DNA of 45,422 nucleotides from JACJYC01 sp964558465 (GCA_964558465.1 CAZLEF010000057.1:1-45422), one strand, 5' to 3'. Positions 8,193 to 16,768 are shown, counted from the stretch's first letter. Notes: generated from the letters alone by a model not told the origin. Made by a program: numbers and translations.

Positions 8193-9620
8193 GTGGTATT
8201 TAATTTGCACCCTCAGGAACGGGAGATCTTTCAAAAGGTCGGCGAATCTGCCAAAGCGCTGGGTTATCCGGCGTATGTGGTCGGAGGGTACGTCCGGGAT
8301 CGTTTATTGGCCAGACCGAGCAAAGATATCGACATCGTCTGCGTCGGCAGCGGTATTGCCCTTGCCCAGGAAGTGGCCTCCCGGCTTTGGCCCGTTCCCA
8401 GAGTGGCTTTTTTCAGCCGGTTCGGGACGGCCATGCTGAAACACAACGGCCTCGAAATCGAATTTGTCGGCGCCCGGAAGGAATCCTATCGTTCCGACTC
8501 CCGCAACCCCTCCGTCGAGGAAGGCGCCCTTGAAGATGACCAGAACCGCCGCGATTTCACCATCAACGCCCTTGCCGTCAGCCTCAATGATTACGATTTT
8601 GGCACGATCATCGACCCCTTCGGCGGGCTCCACCACCTGGAGCAAAAAATCATTCAAACTCCGCTGGAACCTGGAAAGACTTTTTCCGACGACCCGCTCA
8701 GAATGATGCGCGCGATCCGGTTTGCGACCCAACTCGGGTTCCGGATCCAACAGGAAACATTTGAAGCCATCCGGCAACACAAACAAAGGATCAATATTAT
8801 CTCTAAAGAACGGATCGCAGTCGAAATTAATAAAATACTGGAAGCTCCTGTTCCTTCCGTCGGGTTTAAACTGCTCTTCGATTCGGAACTCCTGCAACTG
8901 ATACTCCCGGAAGTGGCCGCCCTCCAGGGAGTGGAAGTGCGGAACGGTATCGCCCATAAAGATAATTTTTACCATACTTTGCAGGTGCTCGATAACCTGA
9001 GTAAAAAATCCAAAGACCTTTGGTTGCGCTGGGCCGCTTTGCTGCACGATATCGCCAAACCGCCTACCAAACGTTTTCATCCCGAACTTGGCTGGACTTT
9101 CCACGGCCACGAAGCTTTGGGCGCCCGTATGGTTCCCGTTATTTTCCGAAGGCTTCGGTTGCCGATGGACCACAAACTCAAATATGTTCAGAAACTGGTC
9201 GAGTTACACCTGCGACCGATCAGCCTCACAAAAGAAAATATTACAGACTCAGCTATTCGCAGGCTGCTCTTTGACGCCGGCGACGATATCGACGACCTGA
9301 TGCTCCTCTGCGAAGCCGATATTACTTCCAAAAACCCGTCAAAAGTGCAGCGATACCTCGAAAATTACGAACTGGTGCGGCAAAGGCTCGAAGAGGTGGA
9401 GGCCAAAGACAAATTGAGGAACTGGCAACCGCCTGTTTCAGGCGAACAAATTATGGAAACCTTTAATATCCCTCCGTCAAAAGAAGTGGGCGTTATCAAA
9501 AATGCCATCCGGGAAGCGATCCTGGACGGGGAGATCGAAAATGAACCGGAAGCGGCTTTTCAGTTCATGCTGAATGAAGGCAGGAAATTGGGGTTGAAGC
9601 CGGTAAACGGTAGCCGGTAG
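8193..9620 (+). CDS. cca: CCA tRNA nucleotidyltransferase with HD domain
   Basis: The 475-aa product carries the class II nucleotidyltransferase head (GGYVRD at about residues 31-36, catalytic DID at 45-47), the RRDFTINALA motif, the DDPLRMMRAIRFATQL template region, an RNA-binding helical region and an HD phosphohydrolase-type domain (FYHTLQVLD, then LLHDIAKPP at about 283-291). It adds or repairs the 3' CCA of tRNAs. No ATG fits the N-terminus; GTG 8193 gives the expected spacing to GGYVRD. A TTG at 8205 is the only close alternative. A TAATTTG sequence overlaps the first codons and could be a chance match to a -7 box. It likely shares a transcript with dusB. Confidence 0.92.
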   Translation: MVFNLHPQEREIFQKVGESAKALGYPAYVVGGYVRDRLLARPSKDIDIVCVGSGIALAQEVASRLWPVPRVAFFSRFGTAMLKHNGLEIEFVGARKESYRSDSRNPSVEEGALEDDQNRRDFTINALAVSLNDYDFGTIIDPFGGLHHLEQKIIQTPLEPGKTFSDDPLRMMRAIRFATQLGFRIQQETFEAIRQHKQRINIISKERIAVEINKILEAPVPSVGFKLLFDSELLQLILPEVAALQGVEVRNGIAHKDNFYHTLQVLDNLSKKSKDLWLRWAALLHDIAKPPTKRFHPELGWTFHGHEALGARMVPVIFRRLRLPMDHKLKYVQKLVELHLRPISLTKENITDSAIRRLLFDAGDDIDDLMLLCEADITSKNPSKVQRYLENYELVRQRLEEVEAKDKLRNWQPPVSGEQIMETFNIPPSKEVGVIKNAIREAILDGEIENEPEAAFQFMLNEGRKLGLKPVNGSR

Positions 9621-9675
9621 ACGATCATTTTTCCGTCAACCATATACCGTCAACCGTCTGTCAAAAAAACAAACT

Positions 9676-10359
9676 ATGCGCATATTATTGGTTGAAGACG
9701 AAGAAAGCATCCGGGAACCGCTGAAGCTCAACCTGGAGATTGAAGGGTACGAAGTCGTCACGGCCGGAAACGGGCGCACGGGCATCAAACGCTTCAATGA
9801 GGAGTATTTTGACCTGATCATCCTGGATGTCATGTTGCCGGAAATGGACGGTTTCCAGGTTTGTGAGCAGATCCGGCTCACCAATACGGAAGTGCCTGTC
9901 ATTTTTCTGACGGCCAAGGATGCATCTGCCGACCGGATCAGCGGCCTGAAGCGAGGGGCCGACGACTATCTGACCAAGCCGTTTGCTTTTGAAGAATTGT
10001 TGCTCAGGATCGGTAACCTGATCAAGCGCACCAGCAAGTCCCCCGAAAATACGCCTGAAATTTATGAATTCGGCGGCAACCGGATCAATTTCGCCACCTA
10101 CGAGGCGCTGGCCGGCGGCCACCAGATCAACCTCACCAAAAAAGAAGCCATGCTGCTGAAATTACTGATCGATCGCAAAAACGAAGTCGTCAGCCGGCAG
10201 CAGATCCTCCAATCCGTATGGGGGTACGACGTGTATCCCTCCACCCGGACCATCGATAATTTTATCCTGTCCTTCCGAAAATATTTTGAAAAAGACCCGA
10301 AGAATCCGGTTTATTTTCACTCCATCCGGGGGATCGGGTACAAGTTTACGCCGAAGTAG
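9676..10359 (+). CDS. OmpR/PhoB-family response regulator
   Basis: The 227-aa product has a receiver domain (acidic ED at 7-8, phosphoacceptor Asp51 in ILDVMLPEMDG, Thr79, Lys101 in LTKPF) followed by a winged-helix trans_reg_C domain (about 130-225) ending in the family-typical FHSIRGIGYKF. It should bind DNA as a dimer on direct repeats when phosphorylated. No histidine kinase is adjacent, so its partner is elsewhere, possibly one of the kinases in the window or none. Its stop codon TAG runs directly into a 7-bp tandem array. The short spacer to cca contains degenerate CCGTCAAC repeats. Confidence 0.93.
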   Translation: MRILLVEDEESIREPLKLNLEIEGYEVVTAGNGRTGIKRFNEEYFDLIILDVMLPEMDGFQVCEQIRLTNTEVPVIFLTAKDASADRISGLKRGADDYLTKPFAFEELLLRIGNLIKRTSKSPENTPEIYEFGGNRINFATYEALAGGHQINLTKKEAMLLKLLIDRKNEVVSRQQILQSVWGYDVYPSTRTIDNFILSFRKYFEKDPKNPVYFHSIRGIGYKFTPK

Positions 10360-10395
10360 TTGTCAGTTGTCAGTTGTCAGTTGTCAGTTGTCAGT
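10358..10395. repeat. 7-bp tandem array (AGTTGTC)
   Basis: AGTTGTC is repeated 5.4 times. The first unit overlaps the last two bases of the response regulator stop codon. On the other strand the unit is GACAACT, the same family as the heptamers at 16636-16691 and 42749-42818. Confidence 0.95.
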
Positions 10396-10412
10396 CCGGT
10401 AATTGGGGAGTC

Positions 10413-10521
10413 GAATCAACAAATCAACGAATCAACGAATCAACGAATCAACGAATCAACGAATCAACGAATCAACAAATCAACCACGCGTACCGCGTGG
10501 CGCGCACATCAACAAATCAAC
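10413..10521. repeat. 8-bp tandem array (GAATCAAC) interrupted by a palindrome
   Basis: Nine copies of (G/A)AATCAAC run from 10413 to 10484, followed by the 17-bp palindrome at 10484-10500, then two further AATCAAC-like units. The array fills the space between the convergent response regulator and penicillin-binding protein genes. Confidence 0.95.
10484..10500. repeat. 17-bp palindrome CCACGCG-TAC-CGCGTGG
   Basis: A perfect 7-bp inverted repeat with a 3-bp loop interrupts the 8-bp array. An element of the same length and outer sequence (CCACGCC-ACC-GGCGTGG) interrupts a different array at 38401-38417. It may act as a terminator between convergent genes or be a small mobile palindrome. Confidence 0.7.
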
Positions 10522-10526
10522 ATCTC

Positions 10527-13055
10527 TTAATTAATACCGGAATCCTCCTCAAAAGGATCAGCGTCAAATTCGTCTTCAAAATCCCCTTCGCCTTCCAGCG
10601 GGATGAGGTTTTTGCGGAACTTGCCGCAATCCAGTTCGATGCCCAGGTCGCCCGGAGGGCGGAAGAAACGCACGGCGGGGTCATATATTTCGGTGGCGTC
10701 TGCTTCGAGGCGTTTGATGAAATTGCGGAAAAAAGGTTTGGCCATATAAGCGCCCTGGCCCATATCGATGGATCGGAATGCGACCCAGCGATCGTCGCCG
10801 CCTACCCAGGTTCCGACAACGAGGTTGGGTGTAATGCCGATAAACCAGCCGTCGGCGTAATCGTTGGTGGTACCCGTTTTGCCGGCAACGTCGCTTTTTA
10901 AAGCGCCGCCGACATTGCCGGCGTACCGCAGCATTTCCACCATCACATAATTGGATTGCGGGCTGAGTGCGGGTCTTGGCGAGCTATGCGATTTGTAGAT
11001 CTCATGGCCGTTTTTATCTTCGATCCGGAGCAGGTAGATCGGTTTATTGAACTGGCCGTTGTTGGCAAAGGTCGAGAAGGCGCCGGTCATTTCCGTGACC
11101 GTCAGGTCGGCGGCGCCCAGGGCGATGCTGGGTTGCCGCGGCAGGCGGCCTTTGTTGATCCCCATCTGGTAGGCCAGGTCGATCACCGGGTCGGGGCTGG
11201 CCAGTTGTTTCATGAGGTACGCCGAAACGGAATTCACCGATTTGGTCAGGGCTTCGCGCAAGGTCAGCGAACTGCCGGTGTATTTGTTATTGGAGTTGCG
11301 GGGTGTCCATGGCTGGATCAGGTTAAAATTCCCGTCGCCGGGGGAGATGGTCACCGGCACGTCAAATACCTCGTTGCAGGGCGACATACCCTGGTGGTAG
11401 ATGGCGGTGGCGTATACGATCGGTTTGAAGGTAGAACCGACCTGCCGGTTGGTGGTGACGTGGTCAAACTGGAAATACTTGTAATTGACGCCGCCGATCC
11501 AGACTTTGACAAATCCGGTTTTGGGGTCTACGCCCATGACGCCGGTTTGCAGGAACATGCGGTGGTAGCGGATGGAGTCGAAGGGTGACATAACGGTGTC
11601 CTTCTCCATTTCCTTGTTTTCATAGGTGAAGACCCGCATTTCCACCGGGGTATTGAATTCTTTGTCGACGGCTTTTTGCAGGCTTTTCCAACTGGCTTTC
11701 AATTCGGGGAAGGCCGGACTGCGGAGCACTTTCCGGTATTTGGAAGCCAGTTCCGGGGAGATGAGTTTGCGCTTGACCAGGTCGGCGATCAGCCCTTCTT
11801 CTTCTGATTCGCGTACGATGCGTTCCACTTCGCGGTCGTCGGGGTGGAAGGTCAGGTCGTAATCATTGGAGAGTTCCTTGGTAACTTCATCGAGGTACTG
11901 GATGCGCAGAGCCTGGTACCGATCCGATTCGCGCATGATCCGTTCGAGGGCTTCCTTTCTGTTTTCCAGGGGGATTTCGGTTTCGGTACCGGCCTTATAG
12001 GTCCAGGGGTCGCGTTTGTTCCAGTGTCTGAAGAAGGTTTTCTGCAACTGTTTCATATGCTTCACCATTTCCTCTTCGGCCAGTTGTTGCAGCACGGGGT
12101 CGATGGTGGTATAAATGCGGAGGCCGTCGCGGTAAATGTCGTAGGGTTGACCGTCGGGTTTCCGGTTCTCGGGGCGGTCGAGGATGTTTTTCACCTCCTT
12201 GCCCAGTTCCATCCGGAAGAAGGGGGCCAGGCCTTCGACATGGGTTTGCCGGGCGAAACGCAGGCCCAGGTTTTTTTGCCGGAGGGTATCGTATTGTTCC
12301 CGGTTGATGTACCCCATTTTTTCCATTTGTTTCAGCACCACCATCCGCCTGTGCAGAACGGTGTCGGGGCGTCGCAGGGGGTTAAAAAGGGCGGAGTTTT
12401 TCAGCATGCCCACGAGGGTGGCGGCTTCGGTGATATTGAGGTCTTTGGGTGATTTGGAAAAGTAGACCTCGGCGGCGGCGCGGATGCCCTGGGCGCCGTT
12501 GATGAAATCGTATTTGTTCAGGTAGAGTGCAATGATTTCCTCTTTGGTATATTTTCTCTCCAGACGGGTGGCGATGATCCACTCCTTGAGTTTTTGAATG
12601 ATGGCCTCCGGTTTGTTTTTGGAGCGTTTGCCCGTAAACAGGAGCCTGGCCAATTGCTGGGTAATGGTGCTGGCGCCGCCTTTTTTGCCCATAAAAATGA
12701 CGGCCCGGCCCAGGCCCCGGAAATCGATGCCGCAATGCTGGTAATACCGTTTGTCCTCTGTGGCGATCAGCGCCTGGACGAGGTAGGGCGACAATTCTTC
12801 ATAACCCGCCCGGACGCGGTTTTCAGTGTAAAATTTGCCCAATACGTTTCCGTCGTAAGCAAGTACCTGGGAGGCCTCATTGCTCTTGGGGTTTTCGAGG
12901 TCTTCGATAGAGGGCAAATTGGTGAAGGACAGGGCGATGAAAATGAGAAAAACGAGAAGAATTCCGCCGAAGGCGAGGCGCCACATCCATTTTACAATGC
13001 GTTTGTGGCTGGTTTTTTCGGCCCCGTTGAGTAATTGATCGATGATTTGGCGCAT
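10527..13055 (-). CDS. Class A penicillin-binding protein (PBP1A-like)
   Basis: The 842-aa product is a bifunctional peptidoglycan synthase: one N-terminal membrane segment (about residues 30-50), a GT51 glycosyltransferase domain with ATEDKRYYQHCGID and GGASTITQQLARLLF, and a transpeptidase domain with SxxK (Ser541-Lys544 in GSTFKP), SVN, and KTGTTNDYADGW (Lys at about 726). It polymerises lipid II and cross-links strands in the periplasm. The start used is the ATG at 13055, giving a short cytoplasmic tail; an upstream in-frame ATG would read back towards the promoter. An insertion of roughly 150 residues between the two domains is rich in charged helices. The C-terminus has an acidic tail (EGDFEDEFDADPFEED). 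A -7 box TAACTTTG lies at 13091-13098. Confidence 0.93.
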   Translation of the reverse strand: MRQIIDQLLNGAEKTSHKRIVKWMWRLAFGGILLVFLIFIALSFTNLPSIEDLENPKSNEASQVLAYDGNVLGKFYTENRVRAGYEELSPYLVQALIATEDKRYYQHCGIDFRGLGRAVIFMGKKGGASTITQQLARLLFTGKRSKNKPEAIIQKLKEWIIATRLERKYTKEEIIALYLNKYDFINGAQGIRAAAEVYFSKSPKDLNITEAATLVGMLKNSALFNPLRRPDTVLHRRMVVLKQMEKMGYINREQYDTLRQKNLGLRFARQTHVEGLAPFFRMELGKEVKNILDRPENRKPDGQPYDIYRDGLRIYTTIDPVLQQLAEEEMVKHMKQLQKTFFRHWNKRDPWTYKAGTETEIPLENRKEALERIMRESDRYQALRIQYLDEVTKELSNDYDLTFHPDDREVERIVRESEEEGLIADLVKRKLISPELASKYRKVLRSPAFPELKASWKSLQKAVDKEFNTPVEMRVFTYENKEMEKDTVMSPFDSIRYHRMFLQTGVMGVDPKTGFVKVWIGGVNYKYFQFDHVTTNRQVGSTFKPIVYATAIYHQGMSPCNEVFDVPVTISPGDGNFNLIQPWTPRNSNNKYTGSSLTLREALTKSVNSVSAYLMKQLASPDPVIDLAYQMGINKGRLPRQPSIALGAADLTVTEMTGAFSTFANNGQFNKPIYLLRIEDKNGHEIYKSHSSPRPALSPQSNYVMVEMLRYAGNVGGALKSDVAGKTGTTNDYADGWFIGITPNLVVGTWVGGDDRWVAFRSIDMGQGAYMAKPFFRNFIKRLEADATEIYDPAVRFFRPPGDLGIELDCGKFRKNLIPLEGEGDFEDEFDADPFEEDSGIN

Positions 13056-13090
13056 GATAGCGGTTGGTTCAGGGTTGCTCGAATTGAGTG

Positions 13091-13098
13091 CAAAGTTA
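13091..13098 (-). promoter_or_regulatory. -7 promoter box of the PBP gene
   Basis: TAACTTTG on the minus strand matches TAnnTTTG exactly, 35 bp before the chosen ATG. No TTG is visible at the usual -33 distance. Confidence 0.45.
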
Positions 13099-13142
13099 AG
13101 CAAAATGTTTTAAAGATGAGCGGGTTGGGTGGGAATGTGGAA

Positions 13143-13294
13143 AACTAGTGGGATAAACTAGTGCCTTCGGCACGAAATACAGGGCCAATTTTTTTAGCCA
13201 CGGATCTGATCCGTGTCATCCGCGTGATCCGTGGCCAATAATTAATGCCAGCAGCACATTTATCGCCTTTTATTTAATGCCGGCAGCACTAGTT
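13143..13294. repeat. Composite repeat element in the 320-bp divergent spacer
   Basis: The 320 bp between the divergent PBP and cupin genes holds no gene. It contains AACTAGTG twice (13143-13150, 13156-13163), a hairpin GTGCC-TTC-GGCAC (13161-13173), a stem GCCACGGATC/GATCCGTGGC (13197-13206, 13226-13235) with an inner GATCCGTG copy, and two near-identical 16-bp direct repeats TTAATGCC(A/G)GCAGCAC (13242-13257, 13274-13289). The outer AACTAGTGC (13156-13164) and GCACTAGTT (13286-13294) form a 9-bp inverted repeat around a 139-bp segment. A MITE-like or REP-like nature is possible. Confidence 0.6.
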
Positions 13295-13375
13295 CAAAAA
13301 ATGTCTGTTTTTTACCACTACCGGCGCCTTTTCCTGCAGCATATTTGGACCTGAAAACACCAATTGACACAAAAG

Positions 13376-14002
13376 ATGGAAAGACGAAATCTGCTTCAGG
13401 TCGCCGGCTTGTTTGCCGCCGTGGGCATGATTCCCAAAACAGGATTCGGCGCCAACCCGGGCGCTTTGACGGTAAAAGGCATCCCCGACCCGCTTCAACC
13501 CTTTTATCTGCCGCCTCTGGGGCCCCTGTCTCACAAAAATAGTATGGATATTCGGGTTTGGGTGCGTTCAGAAATGACGGGCGGCGTATATTCGTGTGTC
13601 GAATGCGCCGTTGCGCCCAAAGTCATGGGGCCGCCACCGCATTTGCACAAAGAACTGGACGAGTTGATGTTTGTGCTGGACGGCACAGCGAGTGTAATGG
13701 TTGAAAACGAGGTTGTGGAGATCTCCGCCGGCGGCTGGCATTTCCGGCCCAGGAATCTGCGGCATACTTTCTGGAATGGTTCCGAGCACCCTTTGCGCTT
13801 TGTGGACATGTATTTCAACCAGCCGTTTGAGGCATTCCTGGAACGTATTTTTCATGAGCTGACACCCGAAAATGGGTTTCCCCAAGGTTCGGAGCAACTG
13901 CAACAGGAGCGAGACCGATTGAATGAACAATATGGGCTGGTTTACGCCCCGACTGCATTCGAAGACCGCCAGGCTATTGTTTCGAAATATGGTTTGAGAT
14001 AA
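13376..14002 (+). CDS. Cupin-domain protein with Tat-like signal
   Basis: The 208-aa product begins MERRNLLQVAGLFAAVGMIP, a twin-arginine followed by a hydrophobic stretch, which suggests Tat export. The rest is a single cupin barrel (about residues 55-150) with the metal-ligand pattern HLHKELDE and a later His in NLRHTFW. Tat-exported cupins of this kind are usually metalloproteins of unknown substrate. ATG 13376 was preferred to a TTG four codons upstream. The AraC regulator gene follows after 20 bp on the same strand, suggesting co-transcription. A weak -7-like box CATATTTG lies at 13340-13347. Enzymatic role cannot be told from sequence. Confidence 0.8.
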   Translation: MERRNLLQVAGLFAAVGMIPKTGFGANPGALTVKGIPDPLQPFYLPPLGPLSHKNSMDIRVWVRSEMTGGVYSCVECAVAPKVMGPPPHLHKELDELMFVLDGTASVMVENEVVEISAGGWHFRPRNLRHTFWNGSEHPLRFVDMYFNQPFEAFLERIFHELTPENGFPQGSEQLQQERDRLNEQYGLVYAPTAFEDRQAIVSKYGLR

Positions 14003-14022
14003 AACCTTTCAAAGTAAATGCG

Positions 14023-14868
14023 ATGATTTTAAAAGACTTTTTGCCAGATCCATCACTTCGGACCTTTGTCCGTTGTTACCGCATTGTCCATATGCGATTC
14101 GACAGTCTGGACCCTCCACCCTTCAAACCCTATACGCCCCGGCCGGAACAATGTCTGGCCTTTTACCCGCACGACCGGGAGAAGGTGGATTTTACCGACT
14201 CCAACAAAAGTGTTTCCAATATCCCCGTGGCACTGATCGGCCAGGCATTATCGGTGACCAACCGACACATTCACGGTCATTTCATGGTGGTTCAGATCCT
14301 GTTTCAACCCGGCGGTTTGTTTCGACTGACGGGTATGCCCAGTTCCGGGATCAACGACGCTTATATCGAGGCGGACACCGTGTTTTCGAGAGAGGTGCAT
14401 TGGGTCAACGAAGCCTTTTTCCATGCCCGGAACTACACGGGGATCGTACAAATCGCAGATGGTTTCATTGGAAAACTGACACGCAAGGCCGCAAAAGACA
14501 GCCATCCGATCGACACGGTTTGCCAATGGATGTTGATGAACCCGTCCGTTTCGCTGGACCTGCTGGCCCAAAAATCCTTTCTAAGTGTCAAACAATTTGA
14601 GCGGAAATTTCAGGAACGTACCGGGGTGAACCCCAAATTGTTTGCCCGGCTGGTTCGTTTTGACCGCGCCTTTCGAGAGAAGAACCTGAACCCTCACCGG
14701 GATTGGCGAAACATTGCGTTTGATTGTAATTACTATGATTATCAACACCTGGTACGCGACTACAAGGATTTCACCGGATTGAAACCCACGGATTTTCATC
14801 AACTGGAAGCCCGCGCACCCGAGCGGAGATTTGGACTTGCCGAGCATTACTATGAGACGCAAGTATAG
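14023..14868 (+). CDS. AraC-family transcriptional regulator
   Basis: The 281-aa product has an N-terminal domain of about 150 residues like DUF6597 (starting LKDFLPDPSLRTFVRCYRIV, with PEQCLAFYP) and a C-terminal AraC-type double helix-turn-helix (about residues 165-265; LAQKSFLSVKQFERKF, then NIAFDCNYYDYQHLVRDYKDFTG given in part, ending LKPTDF). Such proteins activate nearby genes in response to small ligands. The cupin gene 20 bp upstream is the obvious candidate partner. The gene ends 8 bp before the end of the opposing aroB. Confidence 0.9.
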   Translation: MILKDFLPDPSLRTFVRCYRIVHMRFDSLDPPPFKPYTPRPEQCLAFYPHDREKVDFTDSNKSVSNIPVALIGQALSVTNRHIHGHFMVVQILFQPGGLFRLTGMPSSGINDAYIEADTVFSREVHWVNEAFFHARNYTGIVQIADGFIGKLTRKAAKDSHPIDTVCQWMLMNPSVSLDLLAQKSFLSVKQFERKFQERTGVNPKLFARLVRFDRAFREKNLNPHRDWRNIAFDCNYYDYQHLVRDYKDFTGLKPTDFHQLEARAPERRFGLAEHYYETQV

Positions 14869-14876
14869 GGATCGAT

Positions 14877-15950
14877 TCAACTTTTCACCCGCACCCGCCC
14901 CGCATAATACCCCAACGCCTCCCGGATCATCTCCTCCCCGCAGGTCTGGTTGACGGCCACCTGGCCAATAGCGGGCAAGAGGGTGAAATTGATCGCCTTG
15001 CCTTCATTCTTTTTATCGTTGGACATGAACGCCAGCAACTCAGGGATGGCGCCTTCCGGTATGGCAAACGGCGGATAAAGTTCGAGGATAAACGATTCGA
15101 TCTGTTCCAGTTCTTCTTTCGGCAGGCCGAGGACGCGGTGCGATAACCAGGCTTCGCATGCCATGCCGATCGCCACAGCTTCTCCGTGCAGCAACGGGTT
15201 TTTGCCGGTCAGCGCGTATCCTTCCACCGCATGGCCGATGGTATGCCCGAAATTGAGGGCTTTGCGGATGCCTTTTTCAAAAGGGTCTTCTTTGACGATC
15301 TGTTGTTTGATGCGCAGGGAGGGCACGATCAGGTCTGTCCAGTTTACCTCTTCGAAACGCCGGATTTTCCGGAGGTGCTGCCACTGTTTCCGGTCGGCGA
15401 TCAGGCTGTGTTTGATGATCTCTGCAAAGCCGCTCCGGATCTCGCGCATCGGCAGGGTTTTGAGGAAATGGGGGTCGACAAATACCGCGCAGGGGTCGGC
15501 AAAAAAGCCGATGCAGTTTTTGACCTGCATAAAATCGATGCCCAGTTTGCCGCCGATGGAGGCGTCCACCTGTGCCAGCAAGGTTGTGGGGATCTGTATG
15601 AAATCGATGCCGCGTTTGAAGGCGCTCGCGCAGAACCCGCCCATATCGCCGATGACGCCGCCGCCCAGGTTAATGGCAAGGGCTTTCCGGTCGGCTTCCA
15701 CCCTGAGCATTTCCTGCCAGATCCATTGACAGGAATCCAGATTTTTGTGGATCTCGCCCGACTGGATGGTGATGAGGTTCAGCTTTTGACTGCTGAGGGC
15801 TTCTTCCAGGTAGGGGAGACAAAAATTGCGGGTATGCTCGTCGGCAATGACCAGGACCTGGGAATAGGCGTACCGGTCGAGGAATTTTTTTAATTCCGGC
15901 CTGCAATCGCCTATGAATACGTCGTAATCGGATAATGGTAGAATTTGCAT
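14877..15950 (-). CDS. aroB: 3-dehydroquinate synthase
   Basis: The 357-aa product is a standard-length AroB that converts DAHP to 3-dehydroquinate in the shikimate pathway, using NAD+ and a divalent metal. Diagnostic stretches are NLGGGVIGDMGGFCAS, QIPTTLLAQVDASIGGK, the metal and active-site motif LNFGHTIGHAVEGY, and LLHGEAVAIGM. The start at ATG 15950 gives the usual N-terminus. It is convergent with the AraC gene (8 bp apart). Upstream lie two 10-bp tandem arrays, and no promoter is evident, so transcription may start further upstream or within the array. Confidence 0.96.
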   Translation of the reverse strand: MQILPLSDYDVFIGDCRPELKKFLDRYAYSQVLVIADEHTRNFCLPYLEEALSSQKLNLITIQSGEIHKNLDSCQWIWQEMLRVEADRKALAINLGGGVIGDMGGFCASAFKRGIDFIQIPTTLLAQVDASIGGKLGIDFMQVKNCIGFFADPCAVFVDPHFLKTLPMREIRSGFAEIIKHSLIADRKQWQHLRKIRRFEEVNWTDLIVPSLRIKQQIVKEDPFEKGIRKALNFGHTIGHAVEGYALTGKNPLLHGEAVAIGMACEAWLSHRVLGLPKEELEQIESFILELYPPFAIPEGAIPELLAFMSNDKKNEGKAINFTLLPAIGQVAVNQTCGEEMIREALGYYAGRVRVKS

Positions 15951-15991
15951 GTTCGTTCACGGGTGGTATATGATGGCTTAAAGTGGTTGGC

Positions 15992-16120
15992 GATGGTTCA
16001 TAATGGTTCATAATGGTTCATAATGGTTCATGATGGTTCGTGATGGTTCGTGATGGTTCGTGATGGTTAACGGGCGCCAACAACAATGAACAACAATGAA
16101 CCAAAATGAACAACAATGAA
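15992..16120. repeat. Paired 10-bp tandem arrays (GATGGTTCAT and CAACAATGAA)
   Basis: About eight copies of (G/A)ATGGTTC(A/G)T run from 15992 to 16069, then after a short gap four copies of C(A/C)A(C/A)AATGAA run from 16081 to 16120. TGGTTCAT in the first block is the reverse complement of ATGAACCA in the second, so the two blocks face each other partly as inverted copies. Confidence 0.9.
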
Positions 16121-16178
16121 CGATAACAAACAAATAACAAAACTTCCCTCCGGGGATTATTTAAATAACAATATGCGG

Positions 16179-16661
16179 TCAAACGCCTTTCGCCTTAAAC
16201 GACCAGGTGATCCTCACCTCCGCCACCTTTTCGCCGTTGACCTGGATGCCCTGGGAAACAGCCGTCAGGGTTTGCCCTGCCCCGGTTTCGATGGCCTTTT
16301 GAATGGTTGCTCTGAAAGCGGAGCCGTCGGTGCAGGTAAAGGTGGTGAGTGAGTTGGCTTTTTTGACAAAAACGGCCTCAATAGAAACCACCAACATGGA
16401 AATTTTGCCTTTCCCCTCCATCGACAAAAGTCCCAAAACACCGGTGGACAATTCAGCGGCGCCACATAAGGCCGCAAAATAGGTCGACCGGAAGGGATTT
16501 TGTGTCCGCCACGAAAACGGGATAGTCACTTCGGCCCGGTCATGGGTACACGACCGGATGCGCACGCCCCAGAATACCAGCGTCGGCAACTGCCTGAGGT
16601 AGTAGAACCACATTTTCCAGGGCGTGTTTAATTTAGTCGTAAGTTGTAAGTCGTTAGCCAT
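16179..16661 (-). CDS. DUF4442 / hotdog-fold thioesterase-like protein
   Basis: The 160-aa product matches the DUF4442 pattern: an amphipathic start (LNTPWKMWFYYLRQLPTLVFWG), then a hotdog-like region with RTQNPFRSTYFAALCGAAELSTG and a C-terminal sheet ending VAEVRITWSFKAKGV. DUF4442 proteins are related to PaaI-type acyl-CoA thioesterases, so hydrolysis of an acyl thioester is a guess. The start codon and the first nine codons (MANDLQLTT) lie inside a 7-bp tandem array, which also covers the region where a leader would be. The next in-frame Met (residue 17) would cut into the family-conserved start. Confidence 0.8.
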   Translation of the reverse strand: MANDLQLTTKLNTPWKMWFYYLRQLPTLVFWGVRIRSCTHDRAEVTIPFSWRTQNPFRSTYFAALCGAAELSTGVLGLLSMEGKGKISMLVVSIEAVFVKKANSLTTFTCTDGSAFRATIQKAIETGAGQTLTAVSQGIQVNGEKVAEVRITWSFKAKGV

Positions 16662-16691
16662 GAGTTGTCAGTGGACAGTTGTCAGTTGTCA
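16636..16691. repeat. 7-bp tandem array overlapping a gene start
   Basis: Eight heptamers in exact register (GTCGTAA, GTTGTAA, GTCGTTA, GCCATGA, GTTGTCA, GTGGACA, GTTGTCA, GTTGTCA) cover the start codon of the DUF4442 gene, which lies in the fourth unit. On the minus strand the unit is TKACRAC-like, the same family as at 10358-10395 and 42749-42818. Confidence 0.93.
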
Positions 16692-16768
16692 GTGCGGCAA
16701 AATTCAGCAAAAAATCCTCCCTTTTGAAAAACTCCGCCCGGCTTTTTTCTATAACCGGTCAAAATATC

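Noticed and set aside
10413..10521. CRISPR array
   Set aside because: The units are 8 bp and contiguous, without unique spacers. None of the arrays in the window has repeat-spacer structure, and no cas gene is present.
10374..10901. Plus-strand frame starting in the array with INESTNQR-type repeats
   Set aside because: The repeated residues only reflect the 8-bp array, and the rest is antisense to the penicillin-binding protein.
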